From Streptomyces xanthii (GTDB taxonomy: Bacteria > Actinomycetota > Actinomycetes > Streptomycetales > Streptomycetaceae), in NCBI RefSeq assembly GCF_014621695.1, contig NZ_CP061281.1:2170001-2234000 (forward strand): a stretch of 64,000 nt of DNA, in the 5' to 3' direction. Position numbers and translations under genes: made by a program. A model generated the notes under the pieces. It worked only from the letters and a program-made list of their open reading frames with translations, did not search any database and was not told the origin of the DNA. Positions 55,168 to 62,060 of the stretch are shown here, one piece after another. Each line of letters opens with the position of its first letter. Position 1 is the first letter of the stretch.

Positions 55168-57015
55168 TCAGTGAGTTGAGGCGGCCACGAGTTGCGTGGC
55201 CGCCAACTCGCCGTACAACGCGTCCTTCTCGACGAGTTCGGCATGGGTCCCCTGGGCCCGCACCCGGCCGCCGTCCAGGACGACGATCCGGTCCGCGTCC
55301 ACGACCGTGGACAGCCGGTGCGCGATCACCAGGACCGTCGTGTCCGGGGCGAGGTCGCGCACGACCTCCCGCAGGTACTGCTCGTTGACCGCGTCCAGGT
55401 TCGCGGTCGCCTCGTCGAGCAGCAGCAGCCGGGGGCGGCGCAGCAGGGCCCGCGCGATCGCCACGCGCTGACGTTCGCCGCCGGAGAGCAGCACGCCCCG
55501 GTGGCCCACAGGCGTGTCCAGGCCGTCCGGGAGCCGGGCCACGAGATCGCCGAGGCGGGTGCGCCGTACGGCGTCCGCCAGTTCTTCCTCCGTCGCGTCC
55601 TGGGCCGCGTAGCGGAGATTGTCGCGCAGGGTGCCGGCGAGGACGGGAGCGTCCTGCTCCACGTAGCCGAGCGCGCCGCGCAGGGTGCCGAGCGGCCAGT
55701 CGCGGATGTCGCGGCCGCCGACCGTGAGGGTCCCCTCGTCGTGGTCGTAGAACCGTTCCAGGAGCGCGAACACCGTCGACTTGCCCGCGCCCGACGGGCC
55801 GACCAGAGCCGTGAGGCCGCCGGCCGGGGCGTGGAAGGTGATGCCGTCGTGCGCGGGGGCGCGGTCCTCGTCGTAGGCGAACGTCACGTCCTTGAAGGTG
55901 ACGTCCAGCGGGACGCGGGACTTGCGCTTCGCCTTGCGCCGGGTGCGCGCCTTGACGGCCGCGTGCGCCGCGGGGCGGGTGCCGGTCATGGTCTCGCCCG
56001 GCAGGTCCTCGATCTCCGCGATGCGGCCGAGCGCCGCCAGACCGCTGTTCAGACCGACCCAGCCCTCCGCCAACTGGCCGAGCGGGCCCACGAGATAGAA
56101 CAGGTACAGCAGGAACGCGACCAGCGACGACAGGTCCAGGTCCCCCGACGCGACGCGGGCGCCGCCGACGCCGATCACGCACAGGAACGCGAGCTGCACC
56201 GACATCAGCGTCGACACGTCCGACACCGAGGTCCAGCGCGCCACGGTCAGGCCCTTGGCGTACGCCCGCCCGGCCGCCCCGATGACGGCCGCCTCCTCGC
56301 GCTCCTCGGCGCCGTTCGCCTTCACCGTGCGGAACGACTGCAACGCCCGGTCGAGCGCCGAGCCCATCTCACCCACCGCTTCCTGCGCCTGGGTCTGCGC
56401 GCGGCGGATGCGTGGCATCAGCAGCGCGAGCGCTGCCGCGATCAGGGTCAGCACGAGCAGGGTGACTCCGAGCAGCACCAGGTCCATGACTCCCATGAAG
56501 ACCACGGTGCCGAGGAGGGTGAGGGCGCCGGTCGCGGACTCGACGAGGCTGCGGGACAGGACGGTGCGCAGCAGGGTCGTGTCGCTCGTGGCCCGGGTGA
56601 GGAGGTCGCCGGGGGTCAGCCGGTCGACGGCCGCGACCTTGAGCCTCAGCATCCGTGCGACCAGGCGTTTCCTGGCTCCGAGCACGACGCTCTCGCCGGT
56701 GCGGGCCATCAGGTATGTGCCGGTCGCGGTCAGTGCGGCGCCGGCCGCGACGATCAGGGTGAGCAGGAGCAGGGCGGGGGCCGCCGACCGGTCCTCCGCG
56801 AAGGCCTGGACGGCGTACTTGGCCATCAGGGGGATGGCCAGGCCGGCGGCGTCCCCGAACAGCGCGAGGAGACCTCCGGTCAGGAGGGGGCGGAGGTGGG
56901 GGCGGGCGTGGGCGAGGAGGCGGGCGGACGGTGCGGGCACGTTTGCGGTCTCCTCGCGCCGTAGGTCTTCTGGTCCGTGGGTGGGTGACGGTGCGTCGTG
57001 GCTGATCGCGCCCAC
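55168..57015 (-). CDS. lasso-peptide exporter, ABC transporter (fused permease-ATPase)
   Basis: 615 aa half-transporter. About six membrane helices occupy residues 40-330, then an ATPase domain with Walker A GPSGAGKS, signature LLSGGERQRVAIARALL, Walker B LLLLDEAT and switch His in VIAHRLS. As the last gene of the A-C-B1-B2-D lasso cluster it is the expected exporter and self-protection protein. GTG start, 65 bp after B2, with an inverted dispersed repeat in the gap. No protease domain, as is normal for class II lasso transporters. Confidence 0.92.
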   Translation of the reverse strand: MGAISHDAPSPTHGPEDLRREETANVPAPSARLLAHARPHLRPLLTGGLLALFGDAAGLAIPLMAKYAVQAFAEDRSAAPALLLLTLIVAAGAALTATGTYLMARTGESVVLGARKRLVARMLRLKVAAVDRLTPGDLLTRATSDTTLLRTVLSRSLVESATGALTLLGTVVFMGVMDLVLLGVTLLVLTLIAAALALLMPRIRRAQTQAQEAVGEMGSALDRALQSFRTVKANGAEEREEAAVIGAAGRAYAKGLTVARWTSVSDVSTLMSVQLAFLCVIGVGGARVASGDLDLSSLVAFLLYLFYLVGPLGQLAEGWVGLNSGLAALGRIAEIEDLPGETMTGTRPAAHAAVKARTRRKAKRKSRVPLDVTFKDVTFAYDEDRAPAHDGITFHAPAGGLTALVGPSGAGKSTVFALLERFYDHDEGTLTVGGRDIRDWPLGTLRGALGYVEQDAPVLAGTLRDNLRYAAQDATEEELADAVRRTRLGDLVARLPDGLDTPVGHRGVLLSGGERQRVAIARALLRRPRLLLLDEATANLDAVNEQYLREVVRDLAPDTTVLVIAHRLSTVVDADRIVVLDGGRVRAQGTHAELVEKDALYGELAATQLVAASTH

Positions 57016-57040
57016 GCGGCGGCGCCGCTGATCGTTGCGG

Positions 57041-57072
57041 CCCCGCGCCCCTGAAGGCGCACTTCGTGCGCC
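57041..57072 (-). repeat. dispersed intergenic repeat, copy 2
   Basis: On the minus strand, GGCGCACGAAGTGCGCC (perfect 7-bp hairpin) followed by CAGGGGCGCGGGG. Same element as 10926-10957. It lies between lasso B2 and the exporter gene. Confidence 0.7.
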
Positions 57073-57080
57073 CTCTGGGG

Positions 57081-57494
57081 TCAGCGGGAGCTGGGGGCCA
57101 CCGACATCAGGGGGCGGTACTCGTCCAAGGTCGCGGCCTCACCGACGAGTCGGGCCTCGGCCTCGATCCAGGCGTGCGGAGCGAAGGGCGGGGCCGCGCG
57201 GACGCCCGCGTGCCACACCGGCCACGTCCCCGACAGACGGCACAGCAGGGCGACGGCGACCGAGCGCGGCAGGCACCCGTACCACCCCGCGCACCGCCGG
57301 CTCGTCGTCACGACGGACTCGTACGCGGCGAGCGCCGTGGCGTGGGACGCGGGCCGCGCCCCACGGCTGAGGAACGTGAGGACGCGGCGCAGGCGGTCGG
57401 GCCGCAGCCGGGCCACCAGCAGGGCGACGCCGACGACGGCCCGGGTCCGCAGCCCGCGCGTCCCTCCCCCGGGCATCGTCATCTCGGTGCTCAC
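57081..57494 (-). CDS. lasso peptide B2 leader protease
   Basis: 137 aa. Transglutaminase-like Cys protease: RRCAGWYGCLPRSVAVALL with C74 as likely nucleophile, PFAPHAWIEAEARLVGE with H107, and an acidic residue near 119 as third member. It removes the leader peptide before cyclisation. The GTG at 57494 overlaps the B1 stop by 4 bp. B1 and B2 are separate genes, the usual actinobacterial form. Confidence 0.92.
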   Translation of the reverse strand: MSTEMTMPGGGTRGLRTRAVVGVALLVARLRPDRLRRVLTFLSRGARPASHATALAAYESVVTTSRRCAGWYGCLPRSVAVALLCRLSGTWPVWHAGVRAAPPFAPHAWIEAEARLVGEAATLDEYRPLMSVAPSSR

Positions 57495-57742
57495 GGCGTC
57501 GCCATCCGCGCGTCGACGAGCTGCCGGGACAGCGCGGCGACGTCCGCCTCGGCCCGCTCCCGCTCCACGTCGAACTCGGCGACGAGCCGGTCGACGACCT
57601 CGGGCGCCCCGAGCCCTTCGGCGAGCGCGCTGACGACGAGCGTCCCGGACTCGTTCAACTGCCAGTACGTTCCGGAGCGTTGGTCGAGGAGCACGCCCCC
57701 GAAGTCGGTCGTGGTGACCGAGATGCCGTCCCTGAGTTTCAC
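57491..57742 (-). CDS. lasso peptide B1 leader-recognition protein (PqqD family)
   Basis: 83 aa RiPP recognition element: VTTTDFGGVLLDQRSGTYWQLNESGTLVVSAL and a winged-helix end. It binds the precursor leader, especially the YxxP element, and presents it to B2. GTG start with 4-bp overlaps at both ends (with C upstream and B2 downstream), so C-B1-B2 are made stoichiometrically. Confidence 0.93.
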   Translation of the reverse strand: MKLRDGISVTTTDFGGVLLDQRSGTYWQLNESGTLVVSALAEGLGAPEVVDRLVAEFDVERERAEADVAALSRQLVDARMATP

Positions 57743-59664
57743 GGGGTGAGCGCCTCTCTGTGCGCGGAGGGGATCGCGGTCGCGCGCAGCCACATCTCGC
57801 AGGCGACCGTCGAGTCGATCGAGTACCGGGTGTGCAGCGGTGAGTACGGGTCCGCGGCGAGCGCGTCGAGCCGGGCCGGGTCGACGAGGCCGAGTCCGAC
57901 GAGCCGCGAGGCGCCGGGCTCCCACAGCCGGCGCAGCTCGTCGGCGTGCCGGACCAGGCCCTGGACGGTGTCGCTGTTCATGTGGTCCTTGGTGGTGCGG
58001 TCGAGCAGCGGAGCCGGCACGACCTCGCGCACGGCCTCGGCGAGCAGCGGCTTGTAGCGCGCGGGGTCGATCCGGTCGGTGAGCCGTACGGCGAGGGTGG
58101 CCTCGACGACGTGGTCGGCGTACAGGGGCGCGGCGACGGGCAGCCCGAGGCCGAGCCCGTAGTCCTCCATGGCCTGGAAGTGCCGGGCTCCCGTGCGGAG
58201 GGTGTCGAGGTCGAGGTGGCGGCCGGGGCGCGGGGCGAGGGGTTCGGCGTCGGCGGCGGCCGTGCGGAAGGCGTCGCGGACGAGGTCGCGGGCGTCGTCG
58301 GTGAGCCAGGGCGGCAGCGACTGGCGCACGCTCCAGGTGAGTTGGGGCGTGCGGGAGGTCGGCAGGACGTCGTCGGTGACGGCGTCGGCGAGCCAGGCGC
58401 GGAAGGAGCCGCGGCCGATGAGGGCGCGGGCGGTCGCGGCGAGCGGCCAGCCCAGCTGGTGGCGTACGGCGCCGATCCGGTTCCAGGCGGCGAGCGGGTG
58501 CCGGGGCAGCAGGTCGCCGGCGACCGTCGGCAGGGCCATGAACAGTTCGTCGCCGCCGTACCCGGTGATGTGGCACTCGGAGCCGCGCGCCGCGGCGAGC
58601 CCGAGGAGCATCCGGGCGCGGGCCCGGGCGGGGGCGACGGGCAGCGGCTCGTCGCCCATGAGGGCGGCGGGGGCGGGGAGTTGTTCGCTGACGCCCGCGT
58701 AGAAGAGGGGCACCTCGTCACCGGGGACGATCTCGTGGGAGAGGCCGTCTGGCCGCTCGGCGCGGGCGAGTTCGGCGGCGCGCAGGGCCCAGGTCTCGTC
58801 CTCGGCGTGACTCTCGCGGGAGGCGACGGTCAGCAGGGACAGGTGAGCCGGTCCCGCCCGCCGGGTGAGGAACGCGAGAGAGGTCGAGTCGAAGCCGCCG
58901 GAGAGTTCGCAGCTGACGCGGGCGCGGCCGGACACATGGGCGCGTACGGAGCGGTCGAGCGCGTCACCGAGGCGCGCGGCGCCTTCGGCCATGGGCAGTT
59001 CGGCTTCCGGCGCGTGCCACCAGCGCCGGGTGGCGCGGGTGCCGTCGGCGCGGAGCACGAGGGCGTGCGCGGGGTCGATCTCGGTGAGGCCGCGCCAGAC
59101 GGGCCGGGCGCTGAGCGGGTGGGGCAGGAAGTCGAGGAGGCGCAGGGCGAGCGCGGTGTCGTCGAGTCCGGCGCCGGTGAGGTGGGCGAGCACGGCGGGC
59201 CGGTCCGAGACGAGCGGGAAGGGCCCGTCGGTCGCGTGGATCCGGCGCAGTCCGGACGCGGTGCCGCGCACCCATGTCTCGTCCCCTGTACGGGAGATGA
59301 CGTGGTGCACGCCGGGCAGGCGGCGGGCCAGGCGGTGGTGCAGTCCCGCGCCGTCGCGGCCCGCGCGGAGCTCCTCGGCGAGTCCTTCGACGGGGGCGGG
59401 GCCGATGACGAGGACGGCGTCCGCTCCCCGCACCGCGCCGCTGACGCGACGCAGCCGGGAGCGGACGATGACCCAGGGGCGGCCCGAGGGATACGGGAAC
59501 ACCTGCCAGGCCACGTCGTCGTCCGCCGACGGTGCGTGGCTGCCGCCGGGAGCGGTGACGGACGCCGTCAGTCGCCCGGCCGTCGCCTGCCCCTCCGGGG
59601 TGTCCGGGAGGACGACGAAGCAGTCGCGCGCATGGGGCGGCTGTACGGGGCGGGCGGGCGGCAT
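57739..59664 (-). CDS. lasso cyclase (asparagine synthetase-like)
   Basis: 641 aa. The N-terminal Ntn-like half lacks the glutaminase Cys2; the synthetase half has the PP-loop LSGGFDSTS and TGYGGDELF, used to adenylate the ring-acceptor carboxylate. It forms the isopeptide bond between core residue 1 and Glu9. ATG 59664 has a GGAGAGG Shine-Dalgarno; the frame upstream to 59958 runs antisense-like through the precursor gene region and is not used. About 60 bp after the precursor gene. Confidence 0.93.
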   Translation of the reverse strand: MPPARPVQPPHARDCFVVLPDTPEGQATAGRLTASVTAPGGSHAPSADDDVAWQVFPYPSGRPWVIVRSRLRRVSGAVRGADAVLVIGPAPVEGLAEELRAGRDGAGLHHRLARRLPGVHHVISRTGDETWVRGTASGLRRIHATDGPFPLVSDRPAVLAHLTGAGLDDTALALRLLDFLPHPLSARPVWRGLTEIDPAHALVLRADGTRATRRWWHAPEAELPMAEGAARLGDALDRSVRAHVSGRARVSCELSGGFDSTSLAFLTRRAGPAHLSLLTVASRESHAEDETWALRAAELARAERPDGLSHEIVPGDEVPLFYAGVSEQLPAPAALMGDEPLPVAPARARARMLLGLAAARGSECHITGYGGDELFMALPTVAGDLLPRHPLAAWNRIGAVRHQLGWPLAATARALIGRGSFRAWLADAVTDDVLPTSRTPQLTWSVRQSLPPWLTDDARDLVRDAFRTAAADAEPLAPRPGRHLDLDTLRTGARHFQAMEDYGLGLGLPVAAPLYADHVVEATLAVRLTDRIDPARYKPLLAEAVREVVPAPLLDRTTKDHMNSDTVQGLVRHADELRRLWEPGASRLVGLGLVDPARLDALAADPYSPLHTRYSIDSTVACEMWLRATAIPSAHREALTP

Positions 59665-59723
59665 CTTCACCTCTCCTGGGCGGCGGTCCTGCTCGGTCGG
59701 CGGCGGGGTGTCACACCGGCGGG

Positions 59724-59858
59724 TCAGACGATGCGGCGGACGATCCACTCCTTGTAGGGGCCGACGAAGTAGCCGGCGGTCACCTTGGTGAAGTCGCCCT
59801 GCTTGACCATCGCCGGAGCGACGTAGCCCTTCTTCGCGATCTCGGTCTTCTTCTCCAT
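59724..59858 (-). CDS. lasso peptide precursor
   Basis: 44 aa with a GGAGG Shine-Dalgarno before ATG 59858. The leader (1-28) carries the lasso recognition pattern YVAPAMVKQGDFTKVT (YxxP...G.F...T) with Thr at position -2. The predicted core is GYFVGPYKEWIVRRIV: Gly1 joins Glu9 in a 9-residue ring, leaving tail WIVRRIV with two Arg as likely plugs. There is no Cys, so class II. The core closely resembles my recollection of SRO15-2005 from S. roseosporus, differing mainly around positions 6 and 10-12. Confidence 0.9.
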   Translation of the reverse strand: MEKKTEIAKKGYVAPAMVKQGDFTKVTAGYFVGPYKEWIVRRIV

Positions 59859-59965
59859 CGACCGTTCCTCCATCTCGTTCGTGTGTGTAACGGATGTGAT
59901 TGGTGTGCAGCGTGTGAACGCCACGACGATCATTGCCAGCCCGTGAGCATTCATGCACTCAATGC

Positions 59966-59995
59966 GATCGTTTTAGAGAGATGACCTGATCGTTT
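59966..59995. promoter_or_regulatory. direct repeats upstream of the lasso precursor gene
   Basis: GATCGTTT occurs at 59966-59973 and 59988-59995, exactly 22 bp (two helical turns) apart, in an AT-richer patch about 110 bp upstream of the lasso precursor start. Could be a regulator site for the lasso operon or the divergent gene. The rest of the 246-bp gap shows no gene. Confidence 0.4.
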
Positions 59996-60104
59996 CGCGA
60001 CGGAGTCCGACTTGTGGTGATGAGCGGCGGGAAGTCGGGGCGTTTCGCCGGCCCGCGGACGGAAGGTTCACGCCACCGCCGGGTGCGAGGGGGCGGGACA
60101 TGGG

Positions 60105-61484
60105 ATGCTGCGGCCCGTGCCCGAACCGATCATCACCGCCGCCGAGGTGCGGCGGGCCGTCCTCGATCCGGAGGCGGGATCCGAGCCCTACATACTGAGC
60201 GGCGCCCGCGTCGAGGGCGCCCTGGCGCTGGACGGCGCGGAGATCAGGCGGCTCGTCCGCTTCGAGGGGTGCCGGTTCGAGGGGCCGCTGACGCTGGAGG
60301 GCGCGAGCACCCTCGCGTTCACGGTCACGGAGTGCACGCTTCCGCGCTTCCACGCGCCGACGGCCCAGATCGCGGGCCGGCTCGACCTGCGCGGATCCAC
60401 GATCGACGGCGGCGACCGGCGCGGCGCCGTGAACCTGGTGCACGCGCACATCGCGGGCGGACTGCGGCTCGACCGCGCGCACCTCGTGTCGCCGGAGGGA
60501 CTCGCCCTGAACGGGGGCGGGCTCGTGATGCAGGGCGGGGTGTTCTGCGAGGACGGGTTCCTCGCGCACGGGCGGATCGCACTGCCGGGCGCCGAGATCC
60601 CGGGCGGGCTGTGGATGCACGGGGCGCGGATCGTCATGCCGGACCCGGACGGGATCGCGTTCCTCGGGGACTCGCTGCGGGCGTCGACGGTCCGCATGAA
60701 CCAGGGGTTCCGCGCCGACGGGCGGATCCGGCTGCGCGGGGCGCGCATCGACGACCTGCTCTCGTTCCACGAGGCCGAACTCCTGGGCGCCGGCGCGTCG
60801 TTGATGTGTGTCGGCGCCCAGATGGAAGCGCTCGACCTGCGTCTGGCCCGGCCGGCGGCGGGCGCCGTGAACCTGCGCAACGCACGGGCGACCCGGCTCC
60901 AGGACCGCCCCCGCACCTGGCTCGGCCCGCTGTACCTGGACGGGCTCACGTACGACTGGCTGGAGCCGACGGCGACCACTCAGCGCGAGGACTGCGCCCA
61001 CCGCCTGACCTGGCTGCACCTCCAGCCGGAGTACGTCCCGCAGCCGTACGAGCAACTGGCCGCCCACTACCGGAGATTGGGCCACGAGGACGAGGCCCGC
61101 CGCGTGCTGCTCGTGCGGGAGCGGCGGCGGCGCGCGACGCTGGGGCCCGCCGGGCGGATCTGGGGCGGGCTGCTCGACGCCACGGTCGGCTACGGCTACC
61201 GCCCCTGGCTGGCCGGGATCTGGCTGGCCCTGCTCACCCTGCTCGGCTCCCTCGTCTTCCGCGCCCACACCCCCGTACCGAACAAGCCCGGCGAGGGCCC
61301 GCCGTTCCAGCCCGTCGCCTACGCACTGGACCTGCTGATCCCGGTCGGCGGACTGGGGCAGCGGGACGTGTGGCACTGGGACCGGCCCTGGGTGCAGAAC
61401 CTGGCGTACGGCATGATCGCGATCGGCTGGATCCTGACCACGGCCGTCGTCGCGGGCGTGACCCGCACCCTCAATCGCACCTGA
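60105..61484 (+). CDS. membrane protein with N-terminal beta-solenoid repeats
   Basis: 459 aa. Residues ~20-290 consist of ~20-residue repeats with regularly spaced Leu/Gly/Ala (GARVEGALALDGAEI, GAEIPGGLWMHGARI and similar), like a beta-helix of bactofilin or pentapeptide type. The end holds two membrane helices (about 362-382 and 430-450). Streptomyces homologues are often labelled membrane-associated oxidoreductase, but I see no cofactor motif. Start at ATG 60105 or the GTG at 60117. Divergent from the lasso cluster, so probably unrelated to it. Confidence 0.7.
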   Translation: MLRPVPEPIITAAEVRRAVLDPEAGSEPYILSGARVEGALALDGAEIRRLVRFEGCRFEGPLTLEGASTLAFTVTECTLPRFHAPTAQIAGRLDLRGSTIDGGDRRGAVNLVHAHIAGGLRLDRAHLVSPEGLALNGGGLVMQGGVFCEDGFLAHGRIALPGAEIPGGLWMHGARIVMPDPDGIAFLGDSLRASTVRMNQGFRADGRIRLRGARIDDLLSFHEAELLGAGASLMCVGAQMEALDLRLARPAAGAVNLRNARATRLQDRPRTWLGPLYLDGLTYDWLEPTATTQREDCAHRLTWLHLQPEYVPQPYEQLAAHYRRLGHEDEARRVLLVRERRRRATLGPAGRIWGGLLDATVGYGYRPWLAGIWLALLTLLGSLVFRAHTPVPNKPGEGPPFQPVAYALDLLIPVGGLGQRDVWHWDRPWVQNLAYGMIAIGWILTTAVVAGVTRTLNRT

Positions 61485-61511
61485 ACCCGCATGTCCACCT
61501 GGAGGACCCGC

Positions 61512-61976
61512 TTGCACCCCGAGACGACGACCCTGCGCCGCGCCGAACCGGCCGACGCGCTCCCCGCTGCCGAGGTCTGGCTGCGCTCCTTCGCCGCCGC
61601 GCTGCCGACCGTGCGGCGCGCGCACGACGACGACGGGGTGCGCGGCTGGTTCACGCACGTCGTCGTGCCACATCACGAGACATGGGTGGCCGTCGAGGAG
61701 GACGGCGCGGTGACGGGCCTGCTGGTGCTCGACGGCGGCGAGCTCGACCAGCTGTACGTGGACCCGGACCGGCAGGGGCGCGGGCTCGGCGGACGGCTGC
61801 TCGCGCTGGCCAAGGAGCTGCGCCCGGACGGGCTCGACCTGTGGACGTTCCAGGTGAACGCGCGGGCCCGGGCCTTCTACGAGCGGCACGGCTTCGTGGC
61901 CACCGAGTGGACGGACGGCGCGCGCAACGAGGAGCGGGAGCCCGACGTCCGCTACACCTGGCGGCCCACCGTGTGA
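61512..61976 (+). CDS. GNAT-family N-acetyltransferase
   Basis: About 154 aa with the acetyl-CoA site LDQLYVDPDRQGRGLGGRLLALA and the later NARARAFYERHGFVATEW. The substrate is unknown. The TTG at 61512 is preferred because GGAGG lies exactly 6 nt upstream; an in-frame ATG at 61491 without Shine-Dalgarno would add seven residues. It follows the repeat membrane protein closely and its stop codon lies inside the Crp-like palindrome of the next gene. Confidence 0.85.
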   Translation: MHPETTTLRRAEPADALPAAEVWLRSFAAALPTVRRAHDDDGVRGWFTHVVVPHHETWVAVEEDGAVTGLLVLDGGELDQLYVDPDRQGRGLGGRLLALAKELRPDGLDLWTFQVNARARAFYERHGFVATEWTDGARNEEREPDVRYTWRPTV

Positions 61977-61988
61977 ACCGGGTCACAC
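61971..61988. promoter_or_regulatory. Crp-like palindrome upstream of the cytochrome b paralogue
   Basis: GTGTGAACCGGGTCACAC is a perfect 6-bp inverted repeat matching the TGTGA-N6-TCACA pattern of Crp/Fnr proteins. A second palindrome CGTGATGTCACG follows about 8 bp later. Both lie 60-90 bp before the qcrB-like start. Confidence 0.55.
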
Positions 61989-62060
61989 AGCGCGCCGTGA
62001 TGTCACGAATCGGGGGCCGCCACCGGTCCCCGTAGTGAGCACTCACGGGAGGCGCGCTTC

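Noticed and set aside
57946..59757. A 603-codon + strand frame across the lasso cyclase and precursor genes
   Set aside because: Gly/Val/Arg shadow frame. The minus strand carries an intact cyclase with PP-loop and a lasso precursor.
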